Assembly: GCF_040869045.1 (NCBI RefSeq)
Contig: NC_090319.1
Location: forward strand, 393,033,601-393,097,600
DNA length: 64,000 nucleotides
Origin: Eurosta solidaginis
Taxonomy: Eukaryota; Arthropoda; Insecta; Diptera; Tephritidae
Direction of reading: 5' to 3'
The notes beneath the pieces were generated by a model. It worked only from the letters and a program-made list of their open reading frames with translations, made no database searches and was not told where the DNA came from. Positions 11,100 to 24,000 of this stretch are shown here, one piece after another (positions within the stretch are counted from its first letter, which is position 1; every line of letters starts with the position of its first letter). Position numbers and translations under genes: made by a program.

Positions 11100-12225
11100 C
11101 TTCGCTGTTAAGCATATTAAAACGGAATAGTTTTAATTTACAAAGAGACCAATGTTCTCGTTATAGAGTGGTGGATCAAGCGTTGGGTGCAGGAAACATT
11201 TTGTAGTGACCATTTCTTAAATCCCTCATTTCAAGGAGAGTCGCGGGTTAAAAAGTGTATTGGAAACAGCGTCGAAAATTTCAACAAATATTACTTGGCG
11301 CTAATAATTATTATAAATTATCAGAACGAGGAATTGGTAAAACGCAGCCTACTAAGGCCGGACTTCCATAACCAAAACAATTCGTTTTGTAGTTACCTTT
11401 TGGCGACGCCAAAGCGAAGCGACATGCATTTCATGTCTAAAGGCAGCGGCACAATCAAATTTTTCATATAGATGCGTTTAACACAAGTTTATGCATTCCA
11501 GTAACATCGCCACAATCAACCTAGATGTTGCGTTTATAAATATGAAGAAACTTCAGACTTGGCAATTGAAGTTAATTTAGCTTTGCCCATTCACATACAA
11601 AATTTCGCGAAGCACAGTTATAAACATTCTCCTTATACAACGAAAATACTTGCTAACATATTTTGTGTCGTATTCATTTGTTATATTGCAGTTTTTAATT
11701 GCGAAAAATTTTAGAAAAGTTACCAATGAGTGGGAAAAATAATTTCACTTGCAAATTGTGCTAGCACCCTTAACCAAAGCAAATGTCAAATTCTTTTTCT
11801 TATGCTTTGCTTCCAATAAAATTTGCATGTTGGTTACTTTTTCATGTCAGATGGATCCATTGTCGCCCTATCTGTCATTCTCCATAAAAATATGTACCTA
11901 CGTGCAATCTACTCATAATGCATAGGATTGAGTTAAACGCATGTATATGAAAAACTGCCTATGTGACGGGGCTTTAAGAGGATACATTTTTTGTGTTCAA
12001 TTAATAAACAAAAACAGCATATACAAACGGTTCCTAATATGATGTCCACACGATAACTTTCATTTGTTCTTCACTCTCCTAGGCGTCGTTTGACATAGTT
12101 AAATTAAACAACCAATTAAATTTTTATTTTTATTTTCAATTCATTTTACGTCACTCTGAACAATACAAAATTTTGTTTTCCGACGAATAGCCACTTCCAA
12201 AAAGAAACAGAAATAACAAGTAATG
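11100..12225. other. No recognised gene
   Basis: AT-rich intergenic sequence between the two complete P4H-alpha genes. No supported exon or named repeat. Confidence 0.35.
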
Positions 12226-12227
12226 GT

Positions 12228-12645
12228 GTCTAAGTTCGGGTGTAACCGAACATTATATACTCAGCGTGAGCTTCAATTCAGATAAATGATTAATAATATT
12301 TGTAAAATTGATTTTATCACAAGTAGGCGGTGCCACACCCATTTAAAAAATTGTTTTCAAATTTTTATCAAGAGTCTCAATATCAGTCCACACGTCAAAT
12401 TTTAAGATTCTAGGTATATTATTTACTAAATAATCAGGTTTTTTGTGTTTTACAAAATATTATATATATAAAAAGTGGGCGTGGTTATCATCAAATTTCG
12501 CTCATTTTCAATACCAATCTATTCTGGGTCCAGATAAGTTCGTGTACCAATTTTGGTATAATATTTACTGAAGTTATCGTGTTAACGGACAGACGGACGG
12601 ACGGACGGAAATGGCTCAATCAAATTTTTTTTCTACACTGATGAT
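12228..12645 (+). repeat. Dispersed family A element, short copy
   Basis: It starts with GTGTCTAAGTTCGGGTGTAA then CCGAACATTATATACTCAGC, holds GTGGGCGTGGTTATCATCA, then runs to ACGGACAGACGGACGGACGG and AAATGGCTCAATCAAATTTT. The same blocks, reversed, build the longer copies at 44690-46378 and 59690-61972. The terminal GTTCGGGTGTAACCGAAC is itself a palindrome. No coding capacity. Transposition type unknown. Confidence 0.7.
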
Positions 12646-12649
12646 TGTC

Positions 12650-13180
12650 GGTCCTTCTCTAGTCAATTCTAAGTCCGCCCTTGTGTTTATACTTACTTTT
12701 TGTGTACGTAGCTCAAGAGGTACTCTTTTTTATAATTCTCAACTTTACTTGGAGTTTTATACGTACATATGTATATACTTAGGTGTATACACTCATAGTT
12801 ATTTAGGCATATTTATACAGATGGCAGCGTGATACAATGAGTTCATTTGATACATGATATGACAGCGACTGCTTGAAGAAAGTGTCAGTGCAACAAATAG
12901 TAAGATAGAAGTTACGAGTTTTTGGGTCTGGTACACTGGTTAACATTCAAAACCCCACTACCCAATTTGTATGCAGAAACATCCTCTGATTTCGAAAATA
13001 AAATTTTTTTTTTCATTGAAAGGATGAGATATTTGCAAAAACCGCAATTCAGGCAAAAAGAAAAGATGACTTCACTTAAGCAGGTGCAACTCGCGAACCA
13101 ATTGGGAAATCTCAGAGCAGTTTACATCGTTGCTTTACCCAGTGATCACATTCATTTTCTTTAAAAATATCATGAAAATA
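12650..13180. other. No recognised gene
   Basis: No supported exon; a stretch between two repeats. Confidence 0.35.
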
Positions 13181-13185
13181 GATGG

Positions 13186-13350
13186 GAGACCTTGGAAACT
13201 TAGAACTTATGATTTCTTCGCGAACCCAAGCGAGAAATTCGAGACCTGAGAAATCAAAAACACGGCATCTCCCGAGATTCTTATTTCTCGGAATACTTGT
13301 AAATCTCGCGAATTTCTCTACATTCAACTTGGTCGCTGCATATTTATATA
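13186..13350 (+). repeat. CTCGCGAG-type foldback half element
   Basis: CTTATGATTTCTTCGCGAAC, then dense TCTCG/CGAGA palindromic words, TACATTCAACTTGGTCGC and ATAATTTTGTTCATAAT. The reverse complement of this order is seen at 34905-35157, so both are arms of one family. Confidence 0.6.
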
Positions 13351-13359
13351 ATTTTGTTC

Positions 13360-14625
13360 ATAATCATTGTGAATTTATACAAATGGCAATTGTTTGAAAA
13401 AAAAAAACCTTCACAATTTAAACAGCCTTGATCACCTGTTTAAGCGCTGTTCGATTACTTAAATCATTTGCTCAACAGTGTTTTTCAAACGTTTTTGTAG
13501 ACGACTGGTATATTACTTTATTTACATATTTAAAAGTTAAATACATTTTAAAAACTAATATTGATTTGTAGTCTCATTTTCTGTAGGCGCATTTAAAACA
13601 AATGTTCGTTTGAAACAAGAGATATGCGCATATTTTCCTCTTAACATCACAGTGAAGTGTGAAAAAATTTGAAGAAGTCCTCATTTTTGTAAGGCCATTA
13701 CCGGTCCCTGGGTTATAGCTGATTAAGTGAAATCATCTTATTTTTATGGCTTAGAAATTTAAAGACAAATATCTCAAACAGGTAGATATCCTCAAATCTG
13801 TGTGGTCTTATGTACACAGACACAATTAAACTTTGTAATCCAGTGCTATTTAATATAAAGAAGGATGAGAAGGTTATATCGAATGGCTAGTTTGTTTTGC
13901 ACATCGACCTGGGGTCTTCAGTACTGCAGGCCAGCAAAGCTTCCTCTAATATGCATAAGCAATGGCAGCTGATAGGTAGAAATCATCTAATATTCATTGC
14001 ATATGTATTGGGGACGGGGTGGATGTGGATTTGTTAAAAGCCTAAATCCTCAGTTGACAATATTTTAAAGATAAAATTCAACACAAAAATAAAAAATATT
14101 TGTTTTTAATTTTTTACTACATTTTTCACATTCCTTAAAAACTGAAAAAAAAAAACAACTAAGGAATGAAACAATTCATACCCGAGTGTATAATTAATAA
14201 CATATTTGCAGGGTTTCATTTCAACACCCCTACGTTTCCGGATATAATGGACCTGTATTTTACAAAAAAGGGTATTTGAGTATTTTTTTTTTTTATTATT
14301 TTAATAAATTCATATCAGTTTATTTTAAAAATATTTACACAATATAAAAATTGTTTCTATAAAACACGAGATACATAGCGCATAGAAATAACAACAATAA
14401 GTAAAATTCTATAAAAACTTACTAATTGAGTACAAATAGTTTTTGTTTATTAACTAATTATTAAAATTTCCTCTTATTTTCCTTTGGCTTTTCAGCATTA
14501 ACTAAATGGCATATCGAATATTTGGGCTATACATTTTTATAAAAAAAGGGTCCTCCTGGGAATATTGGAGATTTCAGTAATTTTTAAGAAGTTGTTCCGC
14601 TTTGCAGACAACAAAATATGGTAGA
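13360..14625. other. No recognised gene; downstream of PH4alphaEFB
   Basis: AT-rich. No exon or named repeat supported. Confidence 0.35.
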
Positions 14626-14630
14626 CATTT

Positions 14631-14636
14631 TTTATT
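14631..14636 (-). terminator. PH4alphaEFB: AATAAA poly(A) signal of PH4alphaEFB
   Basis: A minus-strand AATAAA lies about 126 nt beyond the stop codon at 14762-14764. Confidence 0.5.
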
Positions 14637-14761
14637 TCAAGCCACATCGCCTACGAGGCGTATTCTCATATGAATGAAGAATCTGGAAGTCTATTACAAA
14701 TAGATATTTGATTTCAGCTAATGCCAGTTTGAGATTGTCCTTATAAGTATTAACTATTGCA

Positions 14762-15072
14762 CTAAACTGCGTATTCACCATGATCTGGTTCGAGGCCGCA
14801 TGGGCGTCGAAATTCTTGACTACGTTCATGGATCCATTTGTTAGCAACTGCAGAGTAGATTGAAAAGTTTAATATACACAAAATTACTTGATATGTGTTT
14901 TCTTACCCCATTTAGAACCAGTAAGAACAGGGCAAGCAGCATGACGAGTTCGAACATCACCTTCGCCAGATCTATGCAGGTTATACCAGAAAACTGCTGA
15001 TCCTTTCTTAGGCCACACAGCCAGATTTAAAACCGTGAAAACTGTGGCACCACCTTGCTCCACATCGCTCAT
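14762..15072 (-). CDS. PH4alphaEFB: PH4alphaEFB exons 8-9 (distal His, Lys, C-terminus)
   Basis: Exon 8 (15072-14907) starts MSDVEQGGATVFT and holds RTRHAACPVLTGSKW with the distal iron His and 2OG-binding Lys. Exon 9 (14847-14762) reads ANKWIHERSQEFRRPCGL and ends EYAV. The longest open frame over exon 9 is a different frame and is not the real product. Exon 8 is 166 nt in both P4H-alpha genes. Confidence 0.88.
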
Positions 15073-18000
15073 CTACGAAGAATTAGTAGGATATATATTC
15101 CAAGGAACTTGTTTGTAACGGTATTGATTAAAAATTATGTTAGATAGGTAAAGGATATACATATTTACTACATCTGAACTCGTCTGAATCACGATTAAAT
15201 GAAAGGTTTCACACTTTTTTAAGCTTGATCAGTGACTATTAGAACAATTATGGAAGAGGAATGTGATCTGCGTCGCAGTTAAGAACCACACCTACCAATA
15301 TTCGCAATCACAAACACAGCCACCATAGTTCTCCTCACAGCAGGAGAATTAGATACGAAAGTAAGAATCAATGGAATCCGTGCTATTATCTGCTATTAGT
15401 CTTTATTTTTAGTTGCGGAACAAATCAAAAGCTTATTGATTTATATTATCTAGCTAATTGTTCTTGCTACGAAAGCTGTGTTTGGGTCTCTGATTGCTAT
15501 TATTGGTATGTGTGATTGCGGGAACATTACACCGATTTCTTTAAAAGCTTTCGCTGCGAGTGCAAGTGATCTTTTAATCGCTAAGGTACCGGGACGCTCC
15601 GTTAACTTTTAAGTACTAGTCTGACCATCTCGGGAATGACCCCTAGTTCCATAAGGAGCTTGTGGCCTCCAGAGCTTCCGTACTAAACATGTATATGATA
15701 CCCTGCAGCGTCATTAAGCAAAGAGTCAGAGATTTGCGCCCTGGCAACCACGCCACTGTTGGCTGCCATAATATCGAAATTGTAAAAGACTTCGCTTCTT
15801 TGAGAACCAACATTGACACAAACAACAACATAAGCATTGAAATCCAGCGAAGAATTACTCTTGCCAATAAATGCTACTTTGGACTAGGTGAGCAATTGAA
15901 AATAAAGGCCCCTCTCGATAAACGAAAATCATTTAATTTTATAATTTTTATTGTTACCGAGTCTTTGAGAGGCAGTGGCTTCTTAAGCGCCGAGATCTAA
16001 AACCGCTCAGCTACAGAGAAACTCATCAGCTGATGAATATAGATTCACAGAATACAATAGATTAAAAGTATAAATATAATTTTTTAATTATTAAGAGAAG
16101 ATAGAACCGTTTTTTTTTATGGCAAAGAGCGAGTCCGAAACATCAATTATTTTCGAGTGAGAGTTATAATCTTCACACAAACATAGAAAGGGTTCGTTTA
16201 GTTGGAAAATGCATTGTTTAAGAATTATAGGTATATAATGCCTTGAAACTCGGCATGGAATATTTAAGTTTACTTCGTTCAAAAGAAATGGGCTTGAAAT
16301 CGATCCATTTAAAAGTCTAGCCGTAAAGAGTACACCTAGCATTTCTCTACGAGTTGCAAGGGTAGGAAGATTTATTAGTTTTAACCGATTAGTGTAAGGA
16401 GGAAGATTATACGGAGAGTCCCATTGAAGATTTCTCAAGGCGAAAAGTAAAAGCTGTTTTTGAATTGGTTCTAGTCTATCCACATGAATTTGATAACGTG
16501 GATTCCAAATTATTGATCCATATTCTAATATCGGCCTCACCAATGATGTAAAAAGGGTTTTTGTAACGTAAGGATCACTAAACTCTTTTGCCCATCTTTT
16601 CACAAATGCTAAAACTCCTCTCGCTTTATTGAATGTGGCATTAATATGAGGGTTGAAACTAAGTTTGCAATTCATTGTAACTCCCAAGTCGACAAAAACA
16701 TCAACGCTTTCCAGAGTTTGGTCATTAATTGTGTAAGAAGCTGGCTGTACGTTCCCACGTGAAAAACACATGAATTTACATTTTTCTATGTTGAGCGGCA
16801 TAAAATTCGCATCACACCAAGTAACTAAACAATTTAAATCCGCCTGGAGTACAGAACGTTCTTCAACCGACGCGTATGACTTAAAAAGTTTTACGTCGTC
16901 GGCATACATTAAAATTTAAGAATATTTTATAGTTGTGGAAATATCGTTTATGAAGAACATAAACAGACTAGGACCGAGATGGCTGCCCTGAGGCACACCG
17001 GAGGGAACATCGACGACATTCGAACAAATGTTTTTAAAAATGACTCTTTGAGTTCTACCGCAAAGATAGGAGGAGATCCAGCGAGTTAGGCCAAGTTGAA
17101 AGCCAAGCAACTCGAGTTTATATACAAGTAATGAGTGGCGTACTTTGTCGAATGCTTCTTTGTGCTCTAGCATATGTAAATCAACAACATCTATTAAAAA
17201 GTCCAGTGAAAAATATAATAGTCCGTGGATGAGTAGTGAACTTTTAAATCTAATTGGGAAAAGAAACAGGCTATACAAATTAAAAACTAAGTATAGAAAT
17301 AATATTTACTTTGAAACGGAATTTAAAAGACTCAAAACTCAGGTCAGAAACTTAACACATTTCCAAAAGAAAAACTACTTTGGGCAAAAAATCCAGCAAA
17401 ACCTTTACTCTGCAAACAGAACTTGGTCTATTCTTAAAGAACTAATTTATGGCAAAATACCTGACAGTCTTACGGAAATCAGCCAGTTATCGTACAAAGG
17501 AGAAATTGTAACAGACCCTATAAGAATAGCAGACTGCTTTAACGAATATTTCACGACTGTTATAGATTCTCCCTCAAATATTCAGTACGTTGACGAGCCA
17601 GCAACGAATATCAATACACCTTTTACCCTAAGTGAATGTGATCCAATAGAAATCGAGTTAGTCATAAGAAACGTAAAATCTGCGAACGGGTCTGATGGCA
17701 TTTCAGCGCGTCTTATGAATAAATATAGAGAGTATTTTAGCCACACCTTATGCCAAATTATTAATGAGTGCTTCCGAAAAGGTGAGTATCCTAAAGAATT
17801 GGAAATAGGCGCAGTTGTGCCAGTGAACAAATCTGGAAGTAAAGAAATGTGTGCAAACTACAGACCCATCACAAAATTAAGCACGATCGACAAGATTTTT
17901 GAAAGTGTTTTGCTCAATAGGTTGAAATCCTTTCTCCATGAAAATAAAACCATTGACAAAAATCAATTTGGTTTCATGGAAAATTCGAACACGCTGTCTG

Positions 18001-21000
18001 CTTGCATATCGTGTACTAAATATATTTATGAAAACTTAGACAGGAAGAAATATGTAGCATTACTGGCAATCGATCTGTCAAAAGCATTTGACTCGGTAAA
18101 CTTATATATAATGATTAGAAAACTGGCTGAGTTAGGTTTAAACGATAAGGAACTCAAAATATTTGAAAGTTTTTTATTGGATAGAGAGCAATATGTTGAG
18201 ATAAACAATGTTAAAAGTGCGAAAAGGCAGGTAAAGACGGGAGTTCCCCAAGCCACCTTGTTTCTCATATATATAAACAACGCGCTAAAACTCAATCTTC
18301 ATGGGACTCCGCAGTTCTATGCGGATGACGGTAGCTTTATGTATGCAGAAGAATTATTCGAAAATTTAATTACAAACATAAAACTAGACTTGGAAAAAAT
18401 TAGTCAGTGGTTTGACAAAAACATGCTGAAAAATAACCTTACGAAGACCAATTTTATTGTTTTCAAAAATTACAAACCTCTTCCGGACATTAATGAGTTT
18501 TTTGGAATAATGTTTAATAATGTAAATATTTCTAGAGTAGAAAAGCTAAAGTACTTAGGTATCTGGTTCGACTCCAATTTAAATTAGACCGAACAAATAA
18601 ATAACATTAAACTGAAATTGATTCCTTTTAACTTTGCTCTATACAGAAATAGGGGCATCATTCCACGTAAGCAATTGTGGCTCTTATATAATGCATATTT
18701 TATGTCCAAGATCAGTTATTTAAATCCAATTTGGAGTCGGTGTGCAGAACATAAAATAAATGAACTTCAGCGTTTGCAAAATAAAGTAATAAAGAATATT
18801 CTCTCGCTTCCAATACGAACTTCCACTACAAGTCTGTATGAAAATAGGCTTGATATTAAACAAAATTTGTATTCTGCAAACACTATTAGTGGTTTTCAAG
18901 ATCAAAAATAATCTTATAAAGCATAACCTTAAGCTCAATACAATAGAACGTTCAGTATATAGTCTGCGTCAGGTAACGAGTATCAGAACCACGTTCTTTC
19001 GAACAGGAAAAAGTGCAAATTCATTACGCAATTATGGTGTGAAACTGTTCAACAAACTACCAGAGTATGTTAAAACATCTCACAACATTATCACTTTTAA
19101 ACGTGAAGTGATTCTGTTGTTACTTCAAAGACACGATTTCAGTATCGACCAATATTCATGATACAATGCATTCAATTAACTGTGCTGAAAAATCCTTTCT
19201 TTCTCTTTTATCTTTTAATCAAACATTAAAAGAAACCAAAACCTTATATTTTATACTAACTCTACTGTATTTATCAATTTGTGTTGCATTTTTATATACC
19301 ATTAAATATCTTTTTTTTATTTTTATTTTTTTCTCTACATATAATTGAATAGCAACTGCATGACGGTATGCGTAGAAATTGTTAATTATCTGAGCTAAAT
19401 TCTCACACAAAAATTTAATTTTTTTGAGAATGCATATGTATTATTGTATACGTATATCCAATGAATAAAGAAAAAAAAAAAAAATCAGTGTATATAACGG
19501 CGGTATGATGATTGTTTCTAAACCCATTAAAGACGTGAGTTGTAAATTCAAACAAATTGGTTGTGGTTGATTTGGCTCTAAAAAAGCCATGCTGAGAACT
19601 ATATATCAATGTAGAAATCGAAAATGTAAGGTGATTACAAGTCTACAAGTCAGTTATCGTACTCATCTGCTATATGGTACAGGAGCCTGGACCACGACAA
19701 CATCCGACGGAGCGGCTCTGGGAGTGTTCGAGAGAAAAGTTCTTCGAAAAATTTACGGGCCTCTACACGTTGGCGAAGATTTAATGATGAGATTTACGCA
19801 GACATCCACAAAGTCCAGTGAAATAAAACGCAACAACCACACAAGCTAAAGAATATATTCCGGCTGGAAACGGCGGCCCCCACTCTACTGGAAGGAGTAG
19901 GGGATACCGCAGGCAACAGTTTCACACTGCAAGTTGAATTACTACCTCCGAACTGTTGGTAATCGGATGCAGAACGGGACAGTTGACGGTCATTCTTATA
20001 ATAATAGTGTTTAAAACTGAGTAATATGTATTCAAATTAATCAATCAAAGGCAGCGAGTATTTCAGAATTGCCGACGACCGAACTATTCTAAAGGTCTGC
20101 CGGGTTTGGCAATTGCCCTTTTATAGGACGTCCCAATATTAAAATTGTCAGTTGAACGTACTGCGAGCGGACAGAGTTGAACCTTGTTCCGTCTCGTAAT
20201 GTAATAGTTATGCGCTAGTTTGGAACTGTTGCGATTTGCATACATATTTGTAACATGATCCGCCTCGGGTATGTGAGATTGGCAATTGAGTTGTTGTACG
20301 GGAAGACCAACAAAACATGCTTCATTTACTTACATAAAAGAGTACGGTTGCGATGCGATTGCCAGTATTGAGACCCGCGAATGCACGAATTTCATCTTTC
20401 TGAAAAATAAAATGAGAAATGTCATCAAAGATAAATGGGATACTCTTATCTAATCCCTATACATATATGTATATATATAATAAACTTACTCTCGCGAAAT
20501 CAAAATGCGGTTCATAATGTCCGCCGATACCATAATTCACCACTTGTAGTTCTTCAGCTACGGTCATATCTAATCCAGTCATATCCTCTGTGCGTTGCAC
20601 AATATTTGCAACAATTTTATGCTCCTCCGTGCGTATCCATGCCGATTTACTTATACGATAGTGTGCTGTTTCCAATTCGCCTGTTTGAGCATTTTGTACG
20701 GTAGCGCGACGGAAGCGTGGTCGTGCCATTTTCTTTACTAATTCCAATTCGTTTTCATACATGACGTCATGATAAATTACAATATATGGATCTAAGTAGG
20801 CTTCTTCGAGCTTAAATGGCGCTAGTCGTAAAAACGGTACATTATTAGTGACATAGCGGCAGCGTAAGGACCGTAAAATGTCTGATGTTAGTTTTAATTC
20901 GCCACGACAAAGCATTTCATATTCTTTATATCGAAAAGGTTTTTTGGGCTCCCCCTTTTCTATGGGCTATAAAAAATGAGAACGTCTTGAAATTGGCAAA

Positions 21001-24000
21001 AGTTATTTAATGTCATTTTAAATTACCAAATCGGAAACAGGAGTGCTTTCACTTCCATCATCACCTTTGACTTTGCGTTCAGCCTTTAGGACGGCAATCT
21101 CCTTTTCATAGAACTCCTTATTGCCTTTGGCACGTTCATGATCGGGGGTAAGCTCTAAAAGCTCATTCGTCATTACTAGAGCTTTCTCAACATTTCCTGG
21201 AATTTTAAATTTCGTTAAAAAGGCATTTAAATAAGATCAGGATTTAGAAAATGAGGTATTACCTTCTTTGTACGTGGAAAATGCGAGGTACTCGAGAATA
21301 TCTGTCCGTGTGAAAGTTTGTGTTTGGTTTTGAGGTTCTTCATCAAGCCGCTTCATAGCCTCACTCATCCACAAAATGGTGTGATAATAATCATAGTTAA
21401 CGTAGGATTGGCGGCCCATCTCAAAGCAGTCATCTGAAGACATTTCCGTACTAAAAGTAAGATAATTATTGAGTGTACTCAGTTTTGGTTGAAGAGGCAT
21501 ATTTTACGTAATTACACAAGGGAAGGTAAATTGGTTTTCCAACATCAATCTAAAAGATTCAGATTCTTCATAAAACTCTAAAGGACATCGGGTCGTTGCT
21601 AGTTCAGTACATTTCGTCGTAAAAGTGATGTGGACAAAATGTGGCCAGATAGCCGAAAAATGTGTTTAGGTTACGCTTATCTTTGTGACGTTTAATATAA
21701 GCAGAGCAAAGGAAAGGGCACAAGTTTCAATATATCAAAAGGGTCGATAGTTTAATTTAAAATTTAGCAGATTTCAATCGAAAATATCGAAAAATTCTCA
21801 AGGGCGGAATACTTAAAAATTTTATTGGAAGCTTGGCCATCACATTTTTTAAATTGGGTTATGTGGATACATAAAAAGCCTACTCTAAACCCCTCCGCAA
21901 TCCACTTTGCTTTTTTTACCTGTACTGTATGCCATTGAGCATTCCACGCGCTACGCTGGACGTGTCTAGCTTGTAAGTATCCTGTAATCGCATTAAAGCT
22001 ACGGCTGCACCATTCAAGTCTTCATCTGATGGAAATTTCAAGACATTTCTATAGTCCGTAATATTTTGAAGGAAGTCTGAAAATGGAAATGTAAAGTTTA
22101 TAAAATTCATCGTATTTGTATGTTATATATACAGAAACATACCCACTCCTACGTCATGCGCCATCAAATTTTCCACCTGTCGCCAATCGGTGGTCAGTCG
22201 TTTCGTCAGCAGATATGCGTTAATTGGATTCGAGACGTAGGCGGACATATCCGCAGCTGCATCCTCATGTTCTCTTTGGTATTCGCTAAGTTTACTGGAT
22301 AACAAAAAAAAAAAAAAAAAAGAATTAAAAGGAAAGTTAAACCATAAATATTGAATATAACTTTATTCATTTTTATATACTTTTAAAGGGGGCCGAATTA
22401 TTCCAAGGTCGTGTCCAACTGACGGACTAAATGTGCGCCATCATCTGGGCCTTCGAAAATATGATACTGCAACTTTTTGGGAAGTAAGAATTCGTGAGTC
22501 TGACTGTTGGAACTCGAGGCAGTAGGGCCGAAGTGATACCCTCAAAAAGTTTCCTGGTGTGACTCCGTCAGTAGCTTATCACACGCTATCACTAAGTTTT
22601 GACTGGTGTTATAAGGTGAAGTTCTTCTCACGAGGGTACTGGAGGGGTGACGGGGTGCAAAGGAAGGACGCAATTCCATTTCAAATCGACGGGTCCAAAA
22701 CGGACTGCGGTGTGTGAGGTCGTGTCTCCCTGAGCAATTTAAGGTGTCGCTGTCATTCCGTCTTCCCAACTCGGCCAGTATCATCCAAGCGGAAGTTCTT
22801 GGCATAGAGAGGACCTATACAGTCCTTTCGGAGGACTCAGTGAGAAGACGTAGGGTACCCAATTACTTAGACAGCCAGTCAGCGATCAAGTCGCTTAACT
22901 CTTCTATCACTCCATCTTAGGTCGTTAACAAGCCGTACCTCACTTCGCAATAAACTTTTTTATTGGTTGCCAGTCACACGAACATTGAGGGAAATAAGGA
23001 GGAAGACGAACTTATAAAAGTAAAGGCACTTTTCGATGCTGCGGAGGCGTTGGAGATGCATAATCTACTCACATCAATCCAAAGTAAAGATTCCAGGAGA
23101 TTGGGATCTTCAGATGGAGCTCCTCGGACACCTTCAAGATAACCAGTCAAACTGTACCAACTTCCGATAGTGGGAAAACATAGGGACCTGCCGACCCAAA
23201 TGGTTTGAACGGAGCGCCGAGAATATCATTTACCTCCGATGATTTAGCTAAAATATTGACAAATAACACGTGAGCTGCTCCGTTCTTTCTATTTGTGCTG
23301 CCTTCCTGGAGTCCACAGAAAAGTGAGCATCTATTAGGATGTCAGAGGTCTGAGCACTTATCCGTGTTTCGTTAGTGGGCTTAGCAATTATATTTTTTTT
23401 CGTAATGGACTTTACTTCTTGCAAAGGAATTCCTTTCAAACTGGCCAGTCAATTCGAGGTCGTAAAGGACCTTAAAAAAATGTACTTCTTTATGAAGATG
23501 TTCGAAGCTTAATTTCACCAAATCAAGTTACCTACATAAATACATATGCACAAATGTATGCCTGTCTCAGAATTTGGTTAAAGGCTTGGTCTGCATTCCA
23601 TAACACAATTGTGCTCTCACTGCGTATACGAAATTTATTTTTGGATACCCATGGTTTAAGGATACCCTGTCTCATATTTTTCCATAACCACCCTGATGGT
23701 ACATAACATCTCAAATGGTATCTAGAAAAATCTAATCTAAAGAAAAGCGAATATCGAAAACAAAATTATCGTAATATAGAAAGGTTTTGGAAATATCGAC
23801 CATGATCATGGTTGAAATCAATATATCGTCGGCTCAGAGTGTTAGTTGGTTGCTGTGCCGGCTCTAGATCCGAGCCCAAGTAGCACACTGAGCGCCCTTT
23901 TGATGCACATTTCCCCTGAAACCAATTGCTGCTAATTTAGTATGGCTAGTCGGTACTCCGTTCTAACCATTTGGTGCGGACAATGAACCTGCTGATATCT

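Larger units (their letters stand above)
15655..19890 (+). mobile_element. Family C LINE fragment split by a 3.7-kb insertion
   Basis: Left part 15655-15929 reads HNIEIVKDFASL and QRRITLANKCYFGLGEQLK. Right part 19619-19890 reads KCKVITSLQVSYRTHLLYG, then AALGVFERKVLRKIYGPL, matching the left-edge copy. The 7-bp CGAAAAT is present at 15923-15929 and again at 19619-19625. Removing the DNA between them leaves a continuous frame. So this is the oldest layer of a three-level nest. Confidence 0.75.

Noticed and set aside
14632..14847. 71-codon minus-strand frame over the end of PH4alphaEFB
   Set aside because: It is a shadow: the spliced frame of exon 9 gives the canonical P4H-alpha C-terminus and stops at 14762.
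15950..16035. tRNA-like sequence on the minus strand (TAGCTGAGCGG A box)
   Set aside because: No B box or acceptor pairing could be found, and it lies in the 3' region of a LINE; at best a fragment.
23532..23714. Candidate first exon for PH4alphaEFB
   Set aside because: No signal peptide and no phase-2 donor; the exon at 42618-42832 fits both.
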